Source of the DNA: Alviniconcha marisindica
Taxonomy: Eukaryota > Mollusca > Gastropoda > Provannidae
NCBI GenBank assembly: GCA_018857735.1
Contig: JABMCL010000106.1
Coordinates: forward strand, 544,501-608,500
Direction of reading: 5' to 3'
Length of the DNA: 64,000 bases
The notes under the pieces are model-generated. The model had not been told where the DNA came from. It did no database searches and saw nothing but the letters and a program-made list of their open reading frames with translations. Both the position numbers and the translations under genes were made by a program. Positions 23,901-36,700 of this stretch are shown here, one piece after another (the stretch's first letter is position 1; each line of letters starts with the position of its first letter).

Positions 23901-26900
23901 ATACACAGTGACTGCCACCATCCAGTTCAACCACATTTTGGATTCCTGAGTGACAAGGCATTGTGTAATTGGCCACATGAGGCTTTACAGGGCCTTAATT
24001 ACTTGGATAAAATGGGGTTTGGCAGGTAGATCTGTATACAAAGAGGGCTCACAAAACTGACAGATATCAGTTTTAGTCCAATTCCTGTCCAGTTTGTGTT
24101 TACATTTGGCCAGCTAGGATTATGTGTTTCAGACCGTAGACACAGATCTATTGCATTGCACCAATCGGGGTATATTTTTTGTGATGATGCCTTGCATAGA
24201 GTACATGGGGTGCTTTCTGTGTGCAGGTGTCAGAGATGGCGGTGTCAGAGCTGCCCGGTAACCCCAACGCTGTGTGGACAGTGAAAAGACACATTGACGG
24301 TGAGAGAACCAGCGGCCACGTTTCTTTTCTCTTCCATTCACTGCTCATCTGTGATGCTGCACACTGTCTTCCATCTTTTCAGGGGTGGATTCCAGGGTTT
24401 AACCCCCCACCATGCCCCACCCCCAAAGCAGATCCAGCTAACCAATTAACATAACTTTTTTTTACCTTGTAAAATAAGACAGTGTTCTGGCTCATCCACT
24501 CCAACCAGACCACACAAAGGGGAACAGTACATGAAGCATTGTTTGCATGCAGCTAAGTGCACCCTCTTGTGGTTTCTTCAGGAGTTCTGGTCACAATGCT
24601 TGCCTGTGCGGTTTCAGTTGCTTAAATTACAAATCGGGAGGGGGGGGGGTATTATTTTTGATATCGTGAGAAAAGTTTGGATTTGCTGTGCAGCATCACA
24701 GACATGTTAGTGGCTCTGTTTCACTCAGCCTTTGCTGCTTAAAAAACAAGAGAGAGAGAAAATAATATCTTACATTTTCCAGAGAGAATGGAAGCCATTT
24801 TTTCTGAGCATTGCTGGACATATTGTGTACCATTTCCAGTGAATGACACCCTGTTTGTTTGATTCATCCCGAGTTGACTGCAGTTCACAGGCTGTTAAAA
24901 TCCAACTAACACTTATTTTGACCCAGCTTAGGTTCTTGACACCACTTTCTGTTTGTGGTGTATCTGTTGTCATATAATACTACCTGCGGTTGTGGTCCCT
25001 CCCAGCCCTCTACAGTGGGGTATCACTGACATAGGGATTACAGTCCCTGTGAAAGCTATCAAACATTCCTCTCTTTTAAGCCTGCAGTAAGTCCAAATAC
25101 AGCTTTGCATGCTTCACCTACTGCTAGGAATTCCCCCTAATTTCTGCCTCCTAGTTCATTCGGCTGAATGCTTTCCCAGCTCTTTTCACACGTGACGCGA
25201 GGCAGGTCATGAACAGTGGGTCAGACTTCTGTTCGTCGTTCGATAGATTTGGGACCTCAGCAGTAGGCTGGGCATTAAAACAATGACTGTCGTAACTGCA
25301 TCAGCTCAAAAGCTTTGGGGTTTCACCGTCCGCCATTGTCATCTGAAGTCTTCAGATGTTTACATTTTGTGGAAATGATGTTCTTCCGTGTTTCACCTGA
25401 AATATATGATTATACTTGCTCTCTGACTGATCCACAAGTAATGCTTCAGTTTTTTTTTAGTTTTTTTTTTAGCTGCTGTTTTATTTTAGTTGTACATTTA
25501 CAGGGTGTGTGTGGGCCATCAAACAATCCTTTGATGATCCTGTGTGGCTGAAACCCCAAAACCCAGCTTCTTACTAACTTCTGCTGTACATGAGTCCTTT
25601 GAGGTGGTTGACTTGAGCAGTGCTGTAGAGATGTGGATGGAGCTGAAGGCAGCTTCAGCTGGAACTGGATGACGTGCAGATAGATCAGAGATTATGGTGG
25701 TAGTGCTATGGCTGTTGTTGAAAGCATACTAAACTCAGGCTGGGTGGATTGAAGACTCAATCCTCAATCCCACACCACGCCTGCTTTCTGTTGCAGGTGA
25801 CGTTGACGCAGACCTCCCCTGAGGTGAGTGAGCCTTGCGTTGACCAACTTGAGTTCAACAACAGCCCAGCCTACTACTGCTTATTTATGCACCCATAGAA
25901 ATTTGTCGCTGTCAACAAATAAAACAGAGGATGGGATTTTGTGGGGAGTCAGTTCAAATGGCCTTGTCCGAGATGTGAAAATGTTGGTCATGTACATGCT
26001 AAGGTGATCGGCCAGTCTGCTTTCATCCTGACGGCATAGCTTGTGTTTTAGGCAGCATCATCCTCACTGACTGGCTGCTTTTAAACAGTGTCAGTCAGGC
26101 TGATCAGCTTCAGAACAGTAAGAGTAAGCATGTACATTCATGCCCTGTTACTTTGATTAGAATTGTTTGTGCTTGCTTCACTGTCCTCTGGCTTTTTCAC
26201 AGGACCGCATATCAGATTTACTGTGGACCTTGCACTAAACACAAAATCTGTAAACTTTCAAAATCAGAAAGATTTTGTTCTGTTTTTAAGAGCTTCCATG
26301 TCATCAAGGTGATTGGTAGTTTGTGATGGTCCTTGGATTGCCTTTTATTTTACACATTGGCTTTAGAACAGGACTCTAGTCACTAAAAGTAGCCTATTGA
26401 TCACTTGGCTTTTGTTGGTGGCAACTTTTGTTGGGTGTTTTCATTTTCTTTGGGTTGTTTTGCATTTGACATAGATAATGGAGTTTACCATTGAAGGGGA
26501 CCTGTTTGTGTGTGTGCAGACGAGTATGATGCTTACATCATCGTGTCCTTCGTCAATGCCACCCTGGTTCTGTCCATTGGAGAGACCGTGGAGGAAGTGA
26601 CAGACTCAGGGTTCTTGGGCACCACACCCACCATTTCTTGTTCACAACTGGGAGACGACGCCCTCGTGCAGGTCATTTCACAGCTGGGGTCTTTCTGCTT
26701 CCATTTCATTGCATGCCAGTTTTAAAATACATCTCTGTATTGTAGTAAAGATGCTGCTCTGGTTCAGGTAGTGCAAATTGTGGTTTGTGTCCTCATATCT
26801 TCAACAGTTTATGTTGCATGTGTGTGCCAATGCCATCAAGTCTGCTGATCATGCATATGGTGCTGTGTGAGGTGTCTGGATGCTTCTGTCTCAGAAAGAG

Positions 26901-29900
26901 CAAGTGTTTGAAGAGATTTGTACAGAATGCACCACAATGTATATGGCAGCTGGAAATAATCTCTACATCAAAGTCATGTGCTTGGAGTTAGGTTTTCAGC
27001 ATAAATAAATCTGGATTTCTGCTGATAATGTCTGCTGGATTCTGGACTGTTCTGCTGTTGCAGGATGCATGCTAAATGTGCAGTGGTCATAATGTTGCAG
27101 ATCTACCCAGATGGCATCCGTCACATCCGAGCAGACAAGCGTGTGAACGAGTGGCGAACGCCTGGCAAGAAGAACATCACCAAGTGCGCCGTCAACCTGC
27201 GGCAGGTGGTCATCGCTCTCACAGGGGGCGAGCTCGTCTACTTTGAGATGGACCCAGTGAGTTGCACAGCTCAGTCGGTTCACATTGTGCTGCGTGTTGT
27301 AATTATGATAATGGGGACATTTCTAGAGCACCTGCTCTTTGCAAGCACAGCACGCTTTGCATTGAATGATTGACACAACACCAGGAGAAAAATTAATGTA
27401 AGTCTCTTTCTCCCCATCCCTCTTCTCTCCCTCTCATGGTCCATCATGAAAGATTCACACAAAAATCAAGGGCATGCACAACCTGGACACGGCGGTAATA
27501 CAGAAAAATACCAGAGTAAAGGTTAGCCCTGCCTGCTCGGTGTTTCCAACAGTGTGCCCTCAGCTCAGCTCACCTTTTTTTTAAACATGTTGAATTCGTT
27601 TTGTGTGTGTCCAGTGGAAGCTTTAGAATTATGAATGGCATTCTTTGTGTGGTAAATAAGACTTTTTTGTTTATGTGTTTCTTGTGTATGTGTGTTGTTT
27701 CTAAATATATGTACCACTTGCTTTTCTGCTCTCACATTTATTCTGAAGCTGCTTTCTTGTGCAGATCTTTAGCTATGATGGTTTTGTGTTGACAGACAGG
27801 TCAGCTGAATGAGTACACGGAGCGCAAAGAGATGTCATCAGATGTGGTGTGCATGGCACTCGGGCGCGTGCCAGCAGGAGAGCAGAGATGTCGGTTCCTG
27901 GCTGTGGGCCTGGCTGACGACACCGTCAGGATCATCTCCCTGGACCCCAACGTCAGTGCCTGCACAGTTTTGTGCACTTGTTATGTCTGTTTTAAATGTC
28001 ACTAACTGCAGTGTAGGAGGATATGGTGAAAGATGAAGCTTGTTCCTTGTTGAGGCCCAAGCCTCACTCCAGTAGCTTGTCAGCTGAATGTGGTAGTTGA
28101 TGATGGAGGTGGGTTATCAGGGGCTTGTGTTATGATGGAGGTGGGTTATCAGGGGCTTGTGTTACGATGGAGGTGGGTTATCAGGGGCTTGGAGTGGGGC
28201 TGAGGCCTTGTTGGGCTGTTGTGTTACATTTCCATAGGACTGCCCGTCCCCTCTCACTGGTCTCAGTATGCAGGTGTTACCAACACTGTCATTACCTGAA
28301 ACAAAGCCTCACTGACTCTTGTGTTGGGATTTTCACAAGGCTGCCTGTTCCCTCTCGATATGTAAATGTTATGAGCATATTGTCAGTGTATGGGGGGAGG
28401 TGGTACTAAGGCCTTGTCTGACTGTTGGGTTGGGTTTCCATAGGACTGCCTGTCCCTTGTCAGTATGCAGCCTTTACCCCCACCATCAGTATTGCGGTGA
28501 TGGGTGGTACTGCATTTTTTAATTATTTGTTTCTCCAAAAGATTTGGGTTCTATATAATAAGAGCTTTCCATTATTATTATTGCTGAGGCCTTGTCTCAC
28601 TGTTGTGTTGTGTTTCCACAGGACTGCCTGTCCCCTCTCAGTATGCAGGCATTGCCAGCACCATCAGAGTCTCTGTGTATTGTGGAGATGGGAGGAACTG
28701 AGGCCAAGGAGGAGACGGGAGAGGCTGGCGTCCAAGGAGGTCTCTATCTCAACATCGGACTGCAGGTAATTCATTAGTTTACCTGTCTCCATGTACTTGT
28801 ACTGGGGGTTGGGGTACTGTTTTATAGTGATAGAGGTTATTTGCTTGTTGCAAGGTGTGAAGCTGTTCATGTGTTACTTTAGTGTTCTATGCAGTGAACA
28901 TTCAGGTTCAGAAATGGCTCATTTTTTGTGGAAAAGAACAAGCAGTGAGCCTTGGATGATGAATTTGCCATGTAAACATTTAGTAGTGATCACAGAATTG
29001 TCTGTTTGCACAGGCTTTGTCTGGCGAATACAGCTGTTACCCAGACACAGTACAATGTGCTCAAAGCTATGCTGGGTAGACACTTTATCATGCTCACAGT
29101 TACATGGTCTTGTTTTCACAACAGAATGCTGCTGCTGACTGTGATGCTTTAGAATGCTTACGGTATCATGGTCTTGTTCACAGAATGGAGTGTTGCTGCG
29201 GACGGTGTTGGACACAGTGACGGGTGACCTGTCGGACACACGTACACGTTACCTGGGTTCTCGGCCAGTCAAACTTTTCCGCATCTCCATGCAAGGCTCT
29301 GAAGCAGTAAGTATTGGGGAATGAGTTCTCTCTCTCCTCTGCCTTCACCTTACAGCTTCAGGAGGTTTTCCTGGCTTGCTCTGGAGTTTTCTGTTGCAGT
29401 TTTAGTGCTACAAATTTCCAGTGTTGTGGGACTTTTCCAGCTTGTGTGTCTGTGCATCAGTTTCAGAAGCATTCACCTTTGTTGTTGACCTCTGAACCAG
29501 GACTGTTGTTGACCTGAACAGGAAACAGGGACTGTTGTCAACCTCCGAACAGAGAACAGTGACTGTTGTCAACCTCTGAACAGGGAACAGTGACTTGATG
29601 ACCTCTGAACAGGGAACAGTGACTGTTGTTAACCTCTAAACAGGGAACAATGACTGTTGTTAACCTCTGAACAGGGAACAGTGACTGTTGTTGACCTGAT
29701 CAGGGAACAGTGACTGTTGTTGACCTCCAAACAGGGAACAGCGACTCTTGTTGACCTCTGAATAGGGAACAGTGGCTGCACTAGCAACTGCTGCCAGTTT
29801 ACGATTTTCCTGACCCATGGCAGTGAATAAAGAATTGCCTTAAACAGTGGTATGGGTGAGTTGGGTGATAAATCCATGGTAATAGTTGAGGGAGAAGGTG

Positions 29901-32900
29901 TGAAACTGCTCAAACAACACAGCTGAGTTCCATAAACCAGGGCCAAACACTGGCCAGCGCCCTTGCACCGAGACACACTGTGTGTAAAAGTTGTGATGGT
30001 GGACCTGTTTATTGTTGTGCAGGTGTTGGCCATGTCCAGTCGTACCTGGCTCAGCTACACCTACCAGTCCCGTTTCCACCTGACTCCGCTGTCCTATGAA
30101 ACCCTGGAGTACGCATCAGGCTTTGCGTCCGAGCAGTGCCCGGAGGGTATTGTGGCCATCTCCACCAACACTCTCAGGTTCGTTCTCTATGCTGCGTTTT
30201 GTAAATGGGGGTGGAGCAGTGCTTTTCAACTCTCAGTAGGCTGCACAGGCAATGTCAGGGCAAATCTAGAGAAATATGCCTGTGGGTTTGAACTATAAGG
30301 ACTTGGGCCTGGTTAAAAATAACTATAGGTGTAGCTGCAGTGTGCTTTTTTTATTTTGTGGCCCAGCTCTATCAACAGGAACTGAAATGCGACCCTTTTC
30401 CTGTTCAGTTCTTTGCAAGTAGAATTGTCAAAAGCAGGTGGGGCTCAGTAATGCCGTGTTTGGTTTGAGTGGTCATGTGTGTGGGTTGGAGGGTGAGAAC
30501 AGGGAGTAAAACCAGCATGTGGGTATTTGGGAGGGTCGGGGTGCATTGGTGGCTGGAATGATGATCCTCAAGCTGTCCTGATCCACGGATCTGCTGACAA
30601 ACAGGCACCAGATCTGACCTCCACAAACCAACCCAAGGCTCATGCTTGAGCCCCTTCAAATCCTCAAAGCAGGAGTTAACATTGGACTGATACCTCTGAT
30701 TTTAAAGGGGATGGGGGGGGGGGTGCTTTAACATTGGAGAGATACCTCAGTATTTTAAGGGGTGGGGGGGGGGGTAATCACACGTCTACCTATCACATTA
30801 CTTTGGTCAGATAGCACCACTGTTGAGTATCGCTGGCATTATTTGATTGGCTTCACATTTTTATCCTTTAAAAGAAATAAATTTGCAAGCAGTGGTTCTG
30901 GATTAGTGGTAAAAAAAATCAAAATTTCAGAATTGCCCGCTTTGGCTTCCCAGCCTTACACAATGTAGCATTGGTGCATCATGCTTGGAGGAATGTGTGT
31001 TGTATAAGTGTGCATGTGCAATTTTACATCTAACAAAAACCCAACTATGCACATCACATAACAGGATTTTAGCCCTGGAGAAGCTTGGTGCAGTGTTCAA
31101 CCAGGTGTCATGGCCACTGCAGTACACTCCACGCCGGTTCGTCATTCACCCCGAGTCCTCCAATCTCATCATCATCGAGACAGACCACAATGCTTACACA
31201 GAGGAGACCAAGCAACAGCGCAAGCAGCAAATGGCAGAGGTTTGTTGAGCCCACATCCCACAGAGGGGACTGCCTGTTTTACCTGCTGACGGTGTCACAA
31301 TAGTAACAGCCTGAACTGGCCAGTTTGGAGTTAGTTGCATCACTAGAAGGTGCTGTAACATCATTTGTGCGTGCAGTCGTTTGCACCAGTTGAAGTCACT
31401 GTATCGTCTGCATGTGTCTAGTGTTTGGAGAAAAGAAAAGTTGAAAGACTTTAGACAGAACAATAGAATATACTTTTGAAAGGATGTGCAGAGCTGTACT
31501 TCAGTACACATTTCCATGCTTGAGGTGAGTTGCCTCCTTCATTTGTATTAGCCCTGATATAACCCTTTGCGGTTGATTGGGCTCAAAGCACCAACTAACT
31601 AACTCCTTCGTTTGTGACGAGACGCAACTGATGAATATTGTGACACAATTTCTGCTTTCACAGTGAATGATCTACTTTTCTGCCACAAGCACATGGTACA
31701 AGCATATGACAGGCCCTTTCAGAGTGTGTCCATGATTGCGTGTTGCAGGAGATGATTGAAGCAGCCCAAGAGGAAGAACAGGAGTTGGCAGCTGAAATGG
31801 CTGCACAGTTTCTGAATGAGGATCGGCAGGAGAGCCTGTTTGGTGCCCCCAAGGCTGGTGCTGGCATGTGGGCCTCCGTCATCCGCGTCCTTAACCCCAT
31901 CAACGGGCAGACCCTGCAGAAGATCTCCCTGGAGCAGAATGAGGCTGCTCATAGGTGAGTGCACTTCTGCTTGGTGAGACAGCTGCTTGAAGGCCAGTCC
32001 ACTGCTTGTGGGTGTGGTCAGTGCAGGCTTCAAAACGAATCACGTATACATCTACCCCTTGCCCCCCCCCCAACCACCACTACCACCACCACCCTTTGCA
32101 CACAGCCTGTTCATTCCCTTTCTGCCCTTCTCTCTCTTTGGGTGTTCCTGTCCCACTGTCATGGTGTGTGTTTGTGGCGGACTCTTCCAACCACCAGGGG
32201 CTGAGGGCAGTATATGTCTTAAACTTGGCTCCCTTTCACACAGGACTCGCACAGCCGGAGTTGGTTCCATTTGCTGGCTTCTGCAAAATGGGGGGGGGGG
32301 GGGGACAGGGTGTGGGTGTAGAGAGAACCCCATTTTCTGGCTTGTGCAAAGCATGGGGGAAACATGCGTGTATAGAGAGTCCCATTTTACTGGCTTCTGT
32401 AAAGCTTGGAGGTAACCGGTTGTGTGTGGAGAGAGTTGGGGGGGGGGGGGGGGGGTTTGCTGGCTGTACATAGCAGCAGTAGGGATGGGTTGAAGAGAGA
32501 GAGACAGGAGCGTCAGGCTCAGTGGCTAGTCCTGTATAATGTAACCCTTAGTTGCTGCAAGAAAAAATGGAGGGGGGGGAGGGTAGCCATAAGCAACAAA
32601 AGGCATATGCTTTATGAATATATATTTTTATGATGCTTTGGTCATCTTTCAGCATTGCCCTGGTCAAGTTTGCCAACAAGCCTGACGAGCAGTACATCAT
32701 TGTGGGCATGTCCCGTGACCTTGTGCTGGCCCCACGGTCTCTGAGCGGTGGCTTGCTGCAGACATACAAAATCACAGAGGGTGGATCCAAGCTGGAGCAT
32801 GTGCACACAACGCCCGTGGAGGACGTCCCTGGCGCCATCGCAGGGTTCCAGGGCCGTGTGCTTATTGGTGTGGGGCGATTCCTGCGAGTGTATGATCTTG

Positions 32901-33739
32901 GCAAGAAGAAGCTGCTGCGAAAGTGTGAGAACAAGGTGAGAGGTCTCAGCTGCAAGCTGGGCTTCAGATGTGTGTGCTTTGTTTTTTCTTCTTGTTTGAA
33001 GATTGATCGCAGTTTAACTCCTTGTTTTCTGTAATGTTGATGCATATCTCAGATAAGTATTTTTTAAATTGTGGTGCTGAAAGAAAATAGTATTTTTATG
33101 TACATGCAACAACAACAAATCTTTTCTGTCTTGGGTTGCTTTTTTTTCCACAGAACTTTCTGTAATGTGACAGATCAGTTGGTTTTAATTAAAACCACGA
33201 AAAGAGACAGTTGCTTTCCAAGTTACTTTGAATTTGGTCACAAGCATGGCGCTGCACTCTTACATGCACACCAGTGTCTGTGTTGTTTTGCACTATAACA
33301 GAACAACTGCCAGACACTGCTATGAACCCAGACAGGCCCTGGTCCAAGAGGAATAGAAGGATGGGCAGGCACTGTTTGACAGCTGTCTGTGGCTGTTTCA
33401 GCACATCCCCAACTTCGTCACATCCATTCACACAATGGGGCACCGCGTGGTGGTGGGCGACATTCAGGACAGCTTCCACTTCGTGCGATACCGCCGTCAG
33501 GAGAACCAGCTGATTGTGTTTGCTGACGACACCAACCCCAGGTGGATCACCTGCTCCACTCTGCTGGACTACAATACTGTGGCTGGGGCTGACAAGTTTG
33601 GAAACATCACTGTGGTAGGTGCACTGTGTGTGTGTGTGTCTCGCACTCACTTCATGGTTGTCTCCCCTTCCCCCCTCCTCTACACTCCCCTTCCCCCTCC
33701 TCCTCACACTCCCCTTTCTCTCTCTCTCCTCTCCTCTCA

Positions 33740-33787
<48 letters not shown>

Positions 33788-36700
33788 CCCCCCCCTCTTT
33801 CCCCCACTTCCCCTCTATCTCTCCCCCTCTCTCCTTTCTCCCTCTCCTATTGCCCTCTTCTTCCCTCCCCCCCCCTCCCGCCCCCGGCTGTCTCTCTTCC
33901 TCTTTCTCCCTCCCTCCTTTGCCTATCTCTCTCACTCTCTCTCCTTCCTGGTTATGATTTCAGAAAGTGTGCAGAATGAGTTTTAGTGTCAAAGTTATTC
34001 CAGATAGTTTTTGTGTTTGATATAACCCCAAATTTTGCATACCAAAATAATGAGACGTTGATTGTTCGAGCAGTGTTGAAAATGTGTTTCAGGACTATAA
34101 GAAGGCTTTTGCTTTACATGTCTACAGAAATTTGTTTTGCATGTGACTTTGCAGATCCGCTTACCCCAGGAAGTGTCTGACGAAGTCGATGAGGATCCAA
34201 CAGGCAACAAGGCATTGTGGGACAGGGGGGTTCTGAGTGGAGCCTCACAGAAGGTACAGTGCCAGCTTTATTTCTTTTAAGCACTCGGCTCAACCTTTCA
34301 GCTAGATTCAAGTAGTCACTTGGATCCTGGTGCTGTGGCTTGTGAAGATGTTTTACTTCTCAGAAATGTACATAAGATGTTACTTCATCTTGATCCTCAT
34401 TATTTTTGTCATAGTGGATGGTGTGTTGTTTCAGTTAAAATGGTAAACGCAAAGAAAGAACAAAATCAAAAGTATTGTGGAATACATCATTCCTGTACTG
34501 GTTACATGTCATTATGGCAGTTGTTTGTTAAGGTGGCTGTGGGAGATGCTGTTTCAAGGAGCAGTTGTCAAAGATATGCACCCAGCTGGAACACAACACG
34601 AACATCTCCCATCTCACCTCCAGAAGCGTGTGTTTTTATTAGGATGTACCAGGTGGACATCATTTCCAACTGTTTTTTTAATCCTTGTGGGTATGCAACA
34701 GGTGGACATTGTGTCCAACTTCCACGTGGGAGAGCTGGTGACATCACTGCAGAAGGCCACGCTGATTCCTGGTGGGTCCGAGGCACTGGTCTACACAACG
34801 CTGTCCGGCGGCATCGGCATGCTGGTGCCCTTCACGTCACATGAGGTACTGGCTAGGGACCTGCAGGCACTCAGTGCAGAACAACGAACTGTGAGCAAGT
34901 CACTGTCCAGCCAGTGGATAAGTGGCTTGCAGCTGTGACTAATTGCCTTGGAATGCATGCATCTCAGGATCGTGACATGGGTGGACTGTAATTGCCTTGT
35001 AATATATGTGTCAGTGTAATTGCCTAGTATTATGTGTGTCACTGTAATTGCCTTGTAATGTGTGTCCCAGGATCATGACATGGGTTGACTGTAATTGTCT
35101 TGTAATGTGTGTGTCACTGTAATTGCCTTGTAATATGTGTCACTGTTGTTGCCTTGTAATGTGAGTCCCAGGATCATGACATGGGCTGACTGTAATTGCC
35201 TTGTAATATGTGCCTTGTAATATGTGTCACTGTAATTGCCTTGTAATGTGTGTGTCACTGTAATTGCCTTGTAATGTGTCACTGTAGTTGCCTTGTAATA
35301 TGTGTGTCACTGTAGTTGCCTTGTAATGTGTGTCCCATGGGTGGACTGTAATTGCCTTGTAATATGTGTGTCCCAGGATTGTGACATGGGTTGACTGTAA
35401 TTGCCTTGTAATGTGTGTGTGTCCCAGGATTATGGCATGGGTTGACTGTGACTGTAATTTCCATTTAATACTTGTGTCCCAGGATCATGACATGGGTTGA
35501 CTGTAATTGCCTTGTAATGCATGTCCCAGGAGCATGACTAGTTGATTTTGACAGCAGTTGCCTTTTAATGTTTGTCCAAGAAACTGTAATTGCCTTGTAA
35601 TGTTTGTCCCATGACCATGACTGTAGTTGCCTTGTAAGTGTCCCAGGACCATGACATGGGTTGACTGTGACTGTAATTGCCTTGTAATGTTTGTCCCCGA
35701 AACTGTAATTGCCTTGTAATGTTTGTTCCAGAGTCATGATCATGACTTGCCTTGTAATGCGTGACTCAGTACTATAACATGGGTTGACTGTGACTAATTG
35801 CCATGTAATGTGTCCCAGAACCATGACCTGGGTCGACTGTGACTGTAATTGTATTATTGTACCGTGTGTTCCAGGACCACGACTTCTTCCAGCACCTGGA
35901 GATGTACATGCGAACAGAATACCTGTCTATCTGTGGACGTGATCATCTGGCCTACAGGTCCTACTATTTTCCTCTCAAGGTACACTTGTGGGCATTTACT
36001 CATATTTACTGATTTGTAATTTGTTTTTTTCCTCTGAATATATGCCCAATCCCACCCTCTGTGATTTTGTTAAAACTGCCTTTTGTACAATCTGATCTGT
36101 GATATCTGTAGCGTTTACTTTCTGGTTGTCACACACCTCCAGCCTCCTTTATGTCACACACCTCCAGACTCCTTTGTGACCCTTCCTTTCCCACTTGATT
36201 TGGTTACGTTTGTCTTTCAGCCTTGTGTGTGTTAACCCTTCTAATCCCACTTGACACAGTTACGTTTGTCTTTCAGCCTCATGTGTGTTAACTCTTCCAC
36301 TCCTACTTGATACGGTTATGTTTGTCTTTCAGCCTCATGTGTGTTAACCCTTCAGATCCCACTTAGCAGCTCAGTGCATGCACCTTAACTCGTTGCTGCT
36401 GTACACTGCTACACTTGGATCTCTCCAGGCACACAGGCTGGTCACAGTGGCTGCAGACATAGTGGTGTTGGCACATTATGTGACTACACATTGGGCACTT
36501 AACAGTAGTGTTAAATTTGTAGTAACAAGCACCCAATTATGGCCCTGTAATCTGTAGCAGAGCAGCATGCAGCAGCCATACATTGATGCACTGTCAGCAG
36601 TAGGGTTAATCGATGTTGGTGTGTGCAGAACGTGATTGACGGGGACCTGTGTGAGATGTTCAACTCCCTGGACAACAACAAGCAGCGCTCAGTGGCAGAG

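Noticed and set aside
25796..25824. Possible small SF3B3 exon with TTGCAG and GAG|GTGAGT borders
   Set aside because: Length breaks phase and the flanking exons join perfectly without it.
33189..33986. Long frames around the SF3B3 exon at 33402-33614
   Set aside because: Outside the exon they are (CT)n or its complement; only the FADDT frame inside the exon is real.
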